Shown piece after piece: positions 57,203 to 64,000 of a stretch of DNA of 64,000 bases (its first letter is position 1; each line of letters begins with the position of its first letter). The stretch covers positions 186,001-250,000 of the forward strand of contig NZ_CP097289.1 in assembly GCF_023498005.1 (NCBI RefSeq). The letters are read 5' to 3'. Position numbers and translations under genes: made by a program. The stretch comes from Streptomyces durmitorensis (GTDB taxonomy: Bacteria > Actinomycetota > Actinomycetes > Streptomycetales > Streptomycetaceae). The notes under the pieces are model-generated. The model made no database searches, was not told where the DNA came from, and saw only the letters and a program-made list of their open reading frames with translations.

Positions 57203-58090
57203 ATGACCGCGACCACCGCCACCGCCCCGCCGGGTGGCATCCACCGCGTGGGAATCGTCGGCTGCGGCACGATGGGTTCCGGCATCGCCGAGATATGCGG
57301 CCGGGCCGGGCTGGACGTCGTCGTCGTGGTGTCCGGGCCTGCGGCCGTGTCCGCCGGGCGCGGGCGGCTGACGGCATCGCTGGACCGGGCCGTGACCCGC
57401 GGCAAGGTGTCCGGAGCCGACCGGGACGCCGCGCTGGCGCGCATCGCGTTCACCGCCGACCTCGACGAACTGGCCGAACGTGACCTCGTGGTGGAGGCGA
57501 TCCGGGAGGACGAGGACGAGAAGTCCGAGCTGTTCGTGGCCTTGGACAAGGTCGTCGAGTCCCCCGAGGCCATCCTCGCGTCGAACACCTCGTCCATCCC
57601 GATCACACGCCTGGCCGCGGTCACCAGCAGGCCGGAGCGGGTGGTCGGCGCTCACTTCTTCAACCCGGTGACGGTCCTGCCGCTGGTGGAGCTGATCGGT
57701 TCGCTGCTCACCGGGGAACGCGCCCTCCAGCGTATGACCGAATTCGTCGAGGTCGCCCTCGGAAAGACGGCGATCCGCACGCGGGACCGGTCCGGCTTCG
57801 TGGTCAACGCCCTGCTCATCCCCTACCTGCTGAGCGCGATCAGGATGGTCGAGTCCGATGTCGCCACGGCCGAAGTGATCGACCAGGGCATGACGCTCGG
57901 CTGCTCGCACCCCATGGGGCCGCTGCGGCTGACCGACATGATCGGCCTGGACGTCGTCACCGCGATAGCGGAGTCCCTGCACCGGGAGTTCCGCGAACCG
58001 CAGTTCGCCCCGCCCACCCTGCTGCTCCGGATGGTGGAGGCCCGACTGCTGGGCAAGAAGTCCGGCCGCGGCTTCTACTCCTATTCCTGA
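57203..58090 (+). CDS. 3-hydroxybutyryl-CoA dehydrogenase
   Basis: This 295-residue enzyme has the dinucleotide motif GCGTMGSGIAEICG, the hallmark HFFNPVTVLPLVE with catalytic His, and NALLIPYLL in the C-terminal domain. It interconverts acetoacetyl-CoA and 3-hydroxybutyryl-CoA and would feed crotonyl-CoA to CCR. The second beta strand ends in Ser (VVVVVSG) where NAD enzymes often have Asp, which may favour NADPH. It starts at ATG 57203 with GGGAGG upstream. An in-frame longer start at 56984 would overlap CCR and is not supported. Confidence 0.94.
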   Translation: MTATTATAPPGGIHRVGIVGCGTMGSGIAEICGRAGLDVVVVVSGPAAVSAGRGRLTASLDRAVTRGKVSGADRDAALARIAFTADLDELAERDLVVEAIREDEDEKSELFVALDKVVESPEAILASNTSSIPITRLAAVTSRPERVVGAHFFNPVTVLPLVELIGSLLTGERALQRMTEFVEVALGKTAIRTRDRSGFVVNALLIPYLLSAIRMVESDVATAEVIDQGMTLGCSHPMGPLRLTDMIGLDVVTAIAESLHREFREPQFAPPTLLLRMVEARLLGKKSGRGFYSYS

Positions 58091-58118
58091 GTGGTTCCGC
58101 TATTCCTGAGTGGTTCCG
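58081..58118. repeat. Tandem 19-bp duplication over the dehydrogenase stop
   Basis: The unit ctattcctgagtggttccg occurs twice in immediate succession (58081-58099 and 58100-58118). The first copy contains the stop codon of the dehydrogenase. A short inverted repeat (58157-58164 with 58179-58186, 14-bp spacer) follows before the thioesterase ribosome site. Confidence 0.9.
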
Positions 58119-58207
58119 CCGGGCACGACAACAAGCGGACATCCACCATCCATCTGTCCCGGACGGCACATCCGAGCTGTCCGGGAGTCTCGCCTGGAGG
58201 CAATGCC

Positions 58208-58975
58208 GTGACCAAGCCGACGACTTCGGAGCGCGACAGCGTGCCGTTGCTGTGCCTTCCGTTCGCCGGGGGCGGAGCAAACTTCTTCCGCCCGTGGAAC
58301 AAGTTGGGCCTGCCCGGGGTGGTGGTCACACCGCTCCAACTGCCCGGCCGCGAACGCCAATTGGACGAGGAGCCGTTCCGCGACGTGCACGTCGCCGCGG
58401 ACGCGTTGCTCCCGGCCGCGCTCAAGGCGGCGGACGAGGGCCCCGTCGCCCTGCTCGGGCACTGCTTCCTCGGCGCGGTGCTGGCCTATGAACTCACCCG
58501 CCGCATCACCGAGACCGGGCGCAACGAGGTGGTGCACCTGTTCGTCAGCGCGGCACGCCCGCCGTCCGCAGGACCGGTCAGCGACGTGGCCGCACTGACC
58601 GACGACGCATTCCTCAAACATGTCGAGGAAACCACGGGGCGCCGGTACGACGCTTTCGACGTACCGGAGATACGCGAGCTCCTGATACCGACACTGCGTG
58701 CCGATTACGCGATGGACGAGAGCTACCGGCCCAGCGGCGCCGCGGCGTTCGACGTCCCGATGACCGGGGTGTACGCCGCGGACGACACGTTCGTCTCCCG
58801 TGACGACGTGGCCAAGTGGCAGGACGTGACCACCGCACCCTTCTCCCTCACCGAGCTGCCCGGAGGGCATATGTATCCGGCGGACGATCCCGCCCCGTTG
58901 CTCGCACTGATCTCCGAGACCATCGCTGCCGGCCGCGCCGGTTCCGGGAGGAGGCTCACCCATGGGACTGCATGA
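58208..58975 (+). CDS. Type II thioesterase with altered elbow (GHCFLG)
   Basis: This 255-residue protein has the family N terminus (LCLPFAGGGANFF, LPGRERQL) and a catalytic His in LPGGHMYPADD and Asp in YAADDTFV. The nucleophile elbow reads [15 protein letters not shown]: Cys replaces Ser, and there is one extra residue compared with GHSxGA. I chose GTG 58208 with GGAGG seven bases upstream. Its end overlaps the SDR start by 14 bp. It may be a Cys-dependent hydrolase or acyltransferase, or a catalytically impaired one. Confidence 0.88.
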   Translation: MTKPTTSERDSVPLLCLPFAGGGANFFRPWNKLGLPGVVVTPLQLPGRERQLDEEPFRDVHVAADALLPAALKAADEGPVALLGHCFLGAVLAYELTRRITETGRNEVVHLFVSAARPPSAGPVSDVAALTDDAFLKHVEETTGRRYDAFDVPEIRELLIPTLRADYAMDESYRPSGAAAFDVPMTGVYAADDTFVSRDDVAKWQDVTTAPFSLTELPGGHMYPADDPAPLLALISETIAAGRAGSGRRLTHGTA

Positions 58976-59786
58976 CAAGACCGTCGTGATCACGGGCGCG
59001 GCCCGGGGAATCGGCCGGGCATGTGCCGTGCGGGCCGCTGAGGAGGGCGCGGACGTCGTCCTCATGGACATCGCCGTTGATGTGCCGGAGATCCCTTACG
59101 CCCTGGGCTCCGCCGACCAGTTGGAGCAGACCGCTCATCTGTGCCGCAAGAACGGCGCGGCCGTGCTCGTCACCACGGCGGACGTGCGCTCGCGGTCCGC
59201 CGTGACATCGGCCGTCACGGCCGCGGTGGACCGGTTCGGGCGGATCGACGCCCTGATCAACAACGCGGGGGTGGGGGCGCCGTCGGGGAAGGCCGCGCAC
59301 GACGTCACCGAGGACGAGTGGCAGGTCATGCTGGACGTGAACCTCTCCGGGCCGTGGCACCTGATCACGGCGGTCGCGCCGGTCATGGTCGCCCAGAGGT
59401 CGGGCAGCATCGTCAATGTCGCATCGACGGCCGGCCTCGTCGGCTACCGCCACTTCGCCGGATACGTCGCCTCCAAGCACGGGCTGGTCGGCCTGACCAA
59501 GGCTGCCGCACTGGACTACGCACCGCTGAACATCCGGGTCAACGCGCTGTGCCCGGGTCCGGTGCGCGACGACCCGGCCGTGGACGGCCAGATGACCGCG
59601 GTCGTCGCCGATGCGCTCGGCATCAGCTACGAGGAGCAGGAAGCCGTCTATCTGGAGTCGGTGGCGACCAGTTCGCTCGTCGACCCGGCCGACGTCGCCG
59701 GTGCCGCGATGTGGCTCGCCGGCGACGACTCCCTCAAGGTCACCGGAACGGTTGTCCCCGTGGACGCCGGCTTCTCCGCCCGCTGA
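58962..59786 (+). CDS. SDR oxidoreductase, mycofactocin-associated type
   Basis: The 274-residue protein has TGAARGIG for nucleotide binding, NNAG and the catalytic Ser, Tyr and Lys (YVASK). After the second beta strand it carries an insertion (VPEIPYALGSADQLEQT) that resembles carveol-dehydrogenase/mycofactocin-coupled SDRs, which hold NAD tightly. It is translationally coupled to the thioesterase and precedes the Thr module. It may oxidise an alcohol on the polyketide or on a tethered amino acid. Confidence 0.88.
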   Translation: MGLHDKTVVITGAARGIGRACAVRAAEEGADVVLMDIAVDVPEIPYALGSADQLEQTAHLCRKNGAAVLVTTADVRSRSAVTSAVTAAVDRFGRIDALINNAGVGAPSGKAAHDVTEDEWQVMLDVNLSGPWHLITAVAPVMVAQRSGSIVNVASTAGLVGYRHFAGYVASKHGLVGLTKAAALDYAPLNIRVNALCPGPVRDDPAVDGQMTAVVADALGISYEEQEAVYLESVATSSLVDPADVAGAAMWLAGDDSLKVTGTVVPVDAGFSAR

Positions 59787-59818
59787 CCCTTCTCCCGGCC
59801 TCACCCAAAGGAGTGCGT

Positions 59819-62698
59819 GTGTCCGTCTCCAGCGAAGCGGCCGCGGAGGTTCCCGCGGCCGATCACCCGAGCGGTCGGCTCTTCGCCCGCGCCGAGTTCG
59901 GCGCCGACCCGGCCCGTGCCTGCCACAGCCTCATCAGACGCCTGCCCGCCGGGACCGACGCGGCGGCGGTGCGTGCGAACCTGGCCATCCTGACGGAGCG
60001 TCACCCGCCCCTCCGCGACATGCAGTTGTTCGACGAGACACTGGACGTCGACGCGGGTGACAGGGCCGCGCACAGGCGCCGCACCCGCGAGGCCGGCCGC
60101 GCGGTCAACGGCGCCCCGGTCATCGCGCGGGCCGTCGTGCTCGGCTACGCCGACGGCACGGTCGACCTGGTGCTGGTGGCACACCGCCGGGCCGTGGACC
60201 GACGCGCCCTGGACCAGCTGGCCACGGCACTGGCCGACCCGGCACAGCCGGTGGCACTGCCCGAATCGACGGCCGACGCGAGCCCTCGGCACGACGGCCC
60301 GCCCGATCTGCCGTGGGGCCTCGGCGACCCGGCCGATGCGGGCCGGGCCGGCAGCGTCGCGCTGACCGCCACGGCGGTCACGGGCGACGCGGCACCGGCG
60401 GTGTGGGTGGCGGCCACCGCGCTTGCGCTGGCCCGTTACGGCGGGACGGAGCGCGCGGAGTTCGCGCTGATCACCGGGGGTTCGTCGGCCGCGGACGCGC
60501 AGCGGACGGTCGCACTCCCGATCGAGGATGCGGCACCTCTCACCGACCTGCTCGACGCAGCGGCACGCGTCGGCGCCACCGACGGCGAGCCGCCGTCCGG
60601 TATGCCGGCGGTCGGGGTCCTGCTGGCCGAGAACCGCACCGGTGACGTCTACCGACCCGCCCTCGCGCCGGTCTTTCCGGTGACGCTGGAGTGGCAGTAC
60701 GACGCGGACGGTACCCAGAGCGGCGTCCTGCACTACGACGAGGGTGTACTGGACCCGGTGATCGCCGGGCAGTTCGCCGGGCACGTCGACCGCCTCGTAG
60801 GGGCGCTGGCACAGGCTCCGGCCGGAGCCCGGGTCGGTGGGATCGAGCTGGTGGACACCGGGGAGGCCGCCGCCATCGTCGCCGCCGGGCGCACCCCGGC
60901 CGTGGGTGACGCGGTGGTCGCACCCGTCCACGAGCTGTTCCGCAAGGTGGCCGCCGGCCAGCCGGACGCCCCCGCGCTGTCCGATCCGGAACGCACGCTG
61001 AGTTATGCCGAGTTGGACGCCCGGTCCGACGAGGTGGCCGGTGCGCTGCGCGGCCACGGGGTGACACCGGGGAGCCGGGTCGGTGTGTGCCTCGACCGTG
61101 ACGCCGATCTGGTGATCGCGCTGCTCGGCGTGCTCAAGGCCGGTGCCGCCTATGTCCCGATGGATGTGACCTATCCGGCGGAACGGCTGGTCCACACGGT
61201 GACCGACTCCGGCGCGCGGGTGGTGCTCTCCCGTCCGGCGGACTTTCCCGCGGTCGACGGAGTGAGCGTGCTGCACCCGAGCGAGGTGTCCGGTACGGGC
61301 AGTGAGCCGCTCATGGACCCGGGCGTCAGCGCGGACGACATCGCCTACGTGATCTACACGTCCGGCTCCACCGGGCGGCCCAAGGGGGTCGCGGTACCCC
61401 ACCGCAACGTCGGCGCGCTGCTCGCGGCGACCACCACCGATCTGCGACTCGGGCCGGCGGACACCTGGACGCTGTTCCACTCCAGTGCGTTCGACTTCTC
61501 GGTGTGGGAGATCTGGGGCGCGCTGCTGACCGGGGGGCACCTGGTCGTGGTGCCGTACTTCGTCTCCAGGAACCCGGAGGACTTCCACGACCTCCTGGTA
61601 CGGCACCGGGTCACCGTCCTGAACCAGACTCCGTCCGCGTTCGCCACGCTCAAGGAGGTCGACCTTCAGCGCTCCGCCGAGCTCGCGGTGCGATTGGTGA
61701 TCTTCGGTGGTGAGCCGCTGGACGTGCGGATGCTGCAGGACTGGTTCCGCGGGCACCCGCACACCCGGTGCCGGGTGGTCAACATGTTCGGCATCACCGA
61801 GACCACCGTGCACGTCACCAGCCAGACCGTCACACCGCAGGACGTCGGCGCCGGATCCCGGTCGGTCGGCCGGGCGCTGCCCGGCTGGTCGGTGTCCGTA
61901 CGGGATACCGCGGGCCGTGTCCAGCCGTTCGGGGTGCCAGGTGAGATCTACGTCGGTGGCGCAGGTGTGGCCGACCACTACCTCAACCAGGAGGAGCTGA
62001 CCGCCGACCGGTTCGTGTCCGACGCCGTCACCGGGGAGCGTGTCTACCGCAGCGGTGACCTGGGCAGGCTGCGCCCGGACGGGCGCCTGGACCATCTCGG
62101 CAGGATCGACGGCCAGGTCAAGGTGCGCGGCTTCCGCATCGAACTCGGGGAGATCCGCTCGGTCCTGATGGAGGATCAGGATGTCACCGCGGCAGCGGTT
62201 GTCCTGGGCGGCGACGCCGGTGATGCGGCTGACGTCCGCCTGGATGCGTACCTGGTGCCGAAGCACGACGGCGTGTCCGTGGAGGACGTCCGACGGCGGG
62301 CGGCGCGCTATCTGCCGGAGTACATGGTGCCGACCACCTTCACGCTGCTGCCCGAGCTGCCGCTGACCGTCAACGGCAAGGTCGACGTGAGCAAGCTCCC
62401 CCCGGTCACCGATGCCGCAAGGACAGCGCCGGTCACCGAGGCCGGGCAGCCGACGGACGACCCGGTGCTGCGGGTGTGGCGGGAGATTCTCGGCCAACAC
62501 GTGGGCCCGGATGACGACTTCTTCGCCTTCGGCGGCAACTCGCTGCTCGCGGTACGGCTGTCCGGTGCGCTGCGCAGGGCCGGACTGCCCCCGGTGTCCC
62601 TGCGCGAACTGTACGTGCACCCGACCGCGGCCGAGGTCAGCGCGCTGATCACCGGCCGAGAGCCCACCGAGGAGCCGAACGGGCACCCCGCGATGTGA
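59819..62698 (+). CDS. NRPS: degenerate C - A(Thr) - PCP
   Basis: The protein has 959 residues from GTG 59819 (AAAGGAG upstream). Residues 1-360 resemble a shortened condensation domain. The HHxxxDG motif is broken: the segment reads AHRRAVDRRA, with the first His replaced by Ala and the Gly by Arg, so condensation is unlikely. The A domain ([10 protein letters not shown] near 512) has the classic threonine pocket D-F-W-N-I-G-M-V-H and an intact A10 lysine. The PCP is FFAFGGNSLLAV near 904. It ends the rightward operon. It probably provides threonyl-PCP in trans, perhaps as the residue whose hydroxyl closes the depsipeptide ring, or as a substrate for the SDR. Confidence 0.93.
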   Translation: MSVSSEAAAEVPAADHPSGRLFARAEFGADPARACHSLIRRLPAGTDAAAVRANLAILTERHPPLRDMQLFDETLDVDAGDRAAHRRRTREAGRAVNGAPVIARAVVLGYADGTVDLVLVAHRRAVDRRALDQLATALADPAQPVALPESTADASPRHDGPPDLPWGLGDPADAGRAGSVALTATAVTGDAAPAVWVAATALALARYGGTERAEFALITGGSSAADAQRTVALPIEDAAPLTDLLDAAARVGATDGEPPSGMPAVGVLLAENRTGDVYRPALAPVFPVTLEWQYDADGTQSGVLHYDEGVLDPVIAGQFAGHVDRLVGALAQAPAGARVGGIELVDTGEAAAIVAAGRTPAVGDAVVAPVHELFRKVAAGQPDAPALSDPERTLSYAELDARSDEVAGALRGHGVTPGSRVGVCLDRDADLVIALLGVLKAGAAYVPMDVTYPAERLVHTVTDSGARVVLSRPADFPAVDGVSVLHPSEVSGTGSEPLMDPGVSADDIAYVIYTSGSTGRPKGVAVPHRNVGALLAATTTDLRLGPADTWTLFHSSAFDFSVWEIWGALLTGGHLVVVPYFVSRNPEDFHDLLVRHRVTVLNQTPSAFATLKEVDLQRSAELAVRLVIFGGEPLDVRMLQDWFRGHPHTRCRVVNMFGITETTVHVTSQTVTPQDVGAGSRSVGRALPGWSVSVRDTAGRVQPFGVPGEIYVGGAGVADHYLNQEELTADRFVSDAVTGERVYRSGDLGRLRPDGRLDHLGRIDGQVKVRGFRIELGEIRSVLMEDQDVTAAAVVLGGDAGDAADVRLDAYLVPKHDGVSVEDVRRRAARYLPEYMVPTTFTLLPELPLTVNGKVDVSKLPPVTDAARTAPVTEAGQPTDDPVLRVWREILGQHVGPDDDFFAFGGNSLLAVRLSGALRRAGLPPVSLRELYVHPTAAEVSALITGREPTEEPNGHPAM

Positions 62699-62711
62699 CC
62701 GGGGCTGCGGC

Positions 62712-62745
62712 CGAGCGCGACCCGCAGCACTGCGGGTCGCGCTCG
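62712..62745. terminator. Strong hairpin after the Thr module
   Basis: Two perfect 16-base complementary arms (62712-62727 and 62730-62745) are separated by two bases, giving a GC-rich hairpin 14 bp after the NRPS stop. There is no T-tract. It probably ends the rightward operon. The 150 bp up to the next gene show nothing else. Confidence 0.75.
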
Positions 62746-62895
62746 CCCACCGTGAGCCCGACGCCAACCGCCGCGGCGCAGCACAGGCCATGAGGGCTGC
62801 CCGCGTTGGCAGTTGGCATACGGGGGACTCGAAGGCTGGTCAGCGGTTCGAACTGGCGCGATGCTCAGGGGCAGCATCGCCGACCAGGGGGACTC

Positions 62896-63864
62896 ATGAA
62901 GGCCATCGCCCAAGGCCCGTACGGCACCGCCGACGTCCTGGAACTACGCGACATCGACCGCCCCGTTCCCCACGACAACGAAGTGCTGGTCCAGGTGCGC
63001 GCCGCCGGGGTGGACCCGAGCGTCCTGCACCTCATGACGGGCAAGCCCTACATCGCCCGCCTCGCATGGGGACTTCGCAAGCCCAAGAACCCGGTTCGCG
63101 GCTGGGACGTCGCCGGAGTGGTCGAAACGGTCGGTGCGAAGGTGGCACGTTTCAAGCCGGGTGACGAGGTCTTCGGCAGCGGCGACGGCTCGCTGGCCGA
63201 GTACACCTGCGCCAGGGCCGACAAGCTCGCACCCAGGCCCGGCAACCTCACCTTCGAACAAGCCGCGGCTCTCCCCGTATCCGGCGTCACCGCCTGCCAG
63301 GCCCTCAGCGGCAAGGCGCGCCCGACACCGGAGCAGAAGGTCCTGGTCATCGGCGCCTCCGGCGGCATCGGAACCTACGCCGTCCAACTCGCCGTCTCGT
63401 ACGGAGCCGAGGTCACAGCCGTCTGCGGCCCTGGCAGGGCGGACTTCGTCCGGGCCCTGGGCGCCACCGACGTCATCGACTACACGCGCCAGGAGATCAC
63501 CGACGGCAAGCACCTGTTCGACATCATCCTCGACGCCGCCGGCAACCGCCCGCTGTCCCTGCTGCGCCGCGCACTCGCCCCCAAGGGCGTACTGGTGATG
63601 GCCGGAGGCGAAGGCGGCGGGGACTGGGTGGGCGGCCTGGGGCGCCAGCTCCGCGGCTACGCGCTCTCACCGTTCCTCGGCCAGACGCTGAGCAGCCTGA
63701 TCGCGACCGTGCGCCACAAGGACCTGCTGACCCTCAAGAGGCTCGCCGAGGCAGGCACGATCACACCGGCCATCGACCGCACCTACCCGCTCTCCGAAGC
63801 CGTCGCCGCGATCAAGCACCTGGAGACGGGACATCCCCGGGGCAAGATCGTCGTGACCCCATGA
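62896..63864 (+). CDS. Zinc-independent MDR, quinone-oxidoreductase-like
   Basis: This 322-residue MDR enzyme has the GASGGIGTYAVQLA cofactor motif and VRAAGVDPSVLHLMTG in the N-terminal fold, without zinc ligands. Members reduce quinones or activated alkenes with NADPH. I chose ATG 62896, preceded by a GGGGGA stretch. It lies beyond a strong terminator and has no clear link to the pathway, so it may mark the right edge of the cluster. Sequence after 63864 to the window end shows no recognisable gene. Confidence 0.9.
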   Translation: MKAIAQGPYGTADVLELRDIDRPVPHDNEVLVQVRAAGVDPSVLHLMTGKPYIARLAWGLRKPKNPVRGWDVAGVVETVGAKVARFKPGDEVFGSGDGSLAEYTCARADKLAPRPGNLTFEQAAALPVSGVTACQALSGKARPTPEQKVLVIGASGGIGTYAVQLAVSYGAEVTAVCGPGRADFVRALGATDVIDYTRQEITDGKHLFDIILDAAGNRPLSLLRRALAPKGVLVMAGGEGGGDWVGGLGRQLRGYALSPFLGQTLSSLIATVRHKDLLTLKRLAEAGTITPAIDRTYPLSEAVAAIKHLETGHPRGKIVVTP

Positions 63865-64000
63865 GCTGAGAGGGTCACGGCGATCCAGGGCTCTGGGGGA
63901 TCAGCGCTCCGGAGCCGTTGTCACCGCTCAGGTTCGTGCCGAACAGTGCCGCCGTATCAGGAGCCTGCGCGCTGCGGCACCCGATGGACACTCACGGCAT

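Noticed and set aside
56984..58090. Longer form of the hydroxyacyl-CoA dehydrogenase
   Set aside because: The extra N terminus overlaps CCR, has no family similarity, and the ATG at 57203 has a good ribosome site.
59801..62791. Minus-strand 996-codon frame opposite the Thr module
   Set aside because: It is antisense to a gene with intact A and PCP motifs and its translation shows no recognisable domain.

Overview
The window is high-GC actinomycete DNA, most likely from Streptomyces or a close relative. The signs are GC-rich third codon positions, frequent GTG starts, an AfsR/SARP-type regulator and giant modular megasynthase genes. Almost all of it is one hybrid polyketide/non-ribosomal-peptide gene cluster. 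I recognise no rRNA, tRNA, insertion sequence or CRISPR array.

Layout. A leftward block (23333 down past base 1) encodes a free carrier protein, a P450, a type II thioesterase with a cysteine nucleophile, a KSQ loading PKS and a giant PKS. The giant PKS shows three full modules plus part of a fourth and leaves the window open at its 3' end. Three genes or gene groups lie in the middle: a dimethylargininase-like hydrolase (+), a large SARP/NB-ARC regulator (+) and an ABC exporter pair (-). A long leftward block (55376 down to 29667) encodes MbtH, a free adenylation enzyme, a free carrier protein, an FAD monooxygenase, three NRPSs with five modules and a terminal thioesterase, and a type II thioesterase. 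A rightward block (55756 to 62698) encodes crotonyl-CoA carboxylase/reductase, 3-hydroxyacyl-CoA dehydrogenase, a second unusual thioesterase, an SDR and a threonine-specific NRPS with a degenerate condensation domain. A quinone-oxidoreductase-like MDR (62896-63864) follows a strong terminator and may lie outside the cluster.

How the genes work together (inference). The KSQ loading module should supply propionyl from methylmalonyl. The visible PKS modules add methylmalonyl units and leave, in order, an alkene, a ketone, an alkene and probably a hydroxyl. After further modules outside the window, the chain should acylate an L-amino acid. The NRPS line then reads: piperazic acid epimerised to D, O-methylserine (from an embedded FkbM-type methyltransferase), an N-methylated and epimerised residue of unknown identity, piperazic acid, and a glycine-like residue, followed by thioesterase release. 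Two piperazates, O-methylserine and an acyl polyketide point to the azinothricin family of hexadepsipeptides or a relative; kutznerides share part of the composition. I cannot assign a named product. The piperazate-forming enzymes (ornithine N-hydroxylase and piperazate synthase) are not in this window.

Most interesting signals: a repeated 22-bp inverted-repeat motif in four intergenic sites; four heptamer direct repeats with 11-12 bp spacing before the exporter genes; a terminal NRPS adenylation domain lacking its catalytic lysine; two free thioesterases with Cys at the nucleophile elbow; and two free carrier-protein tailoring cassettes. Domain borders are estimates from motif positions.
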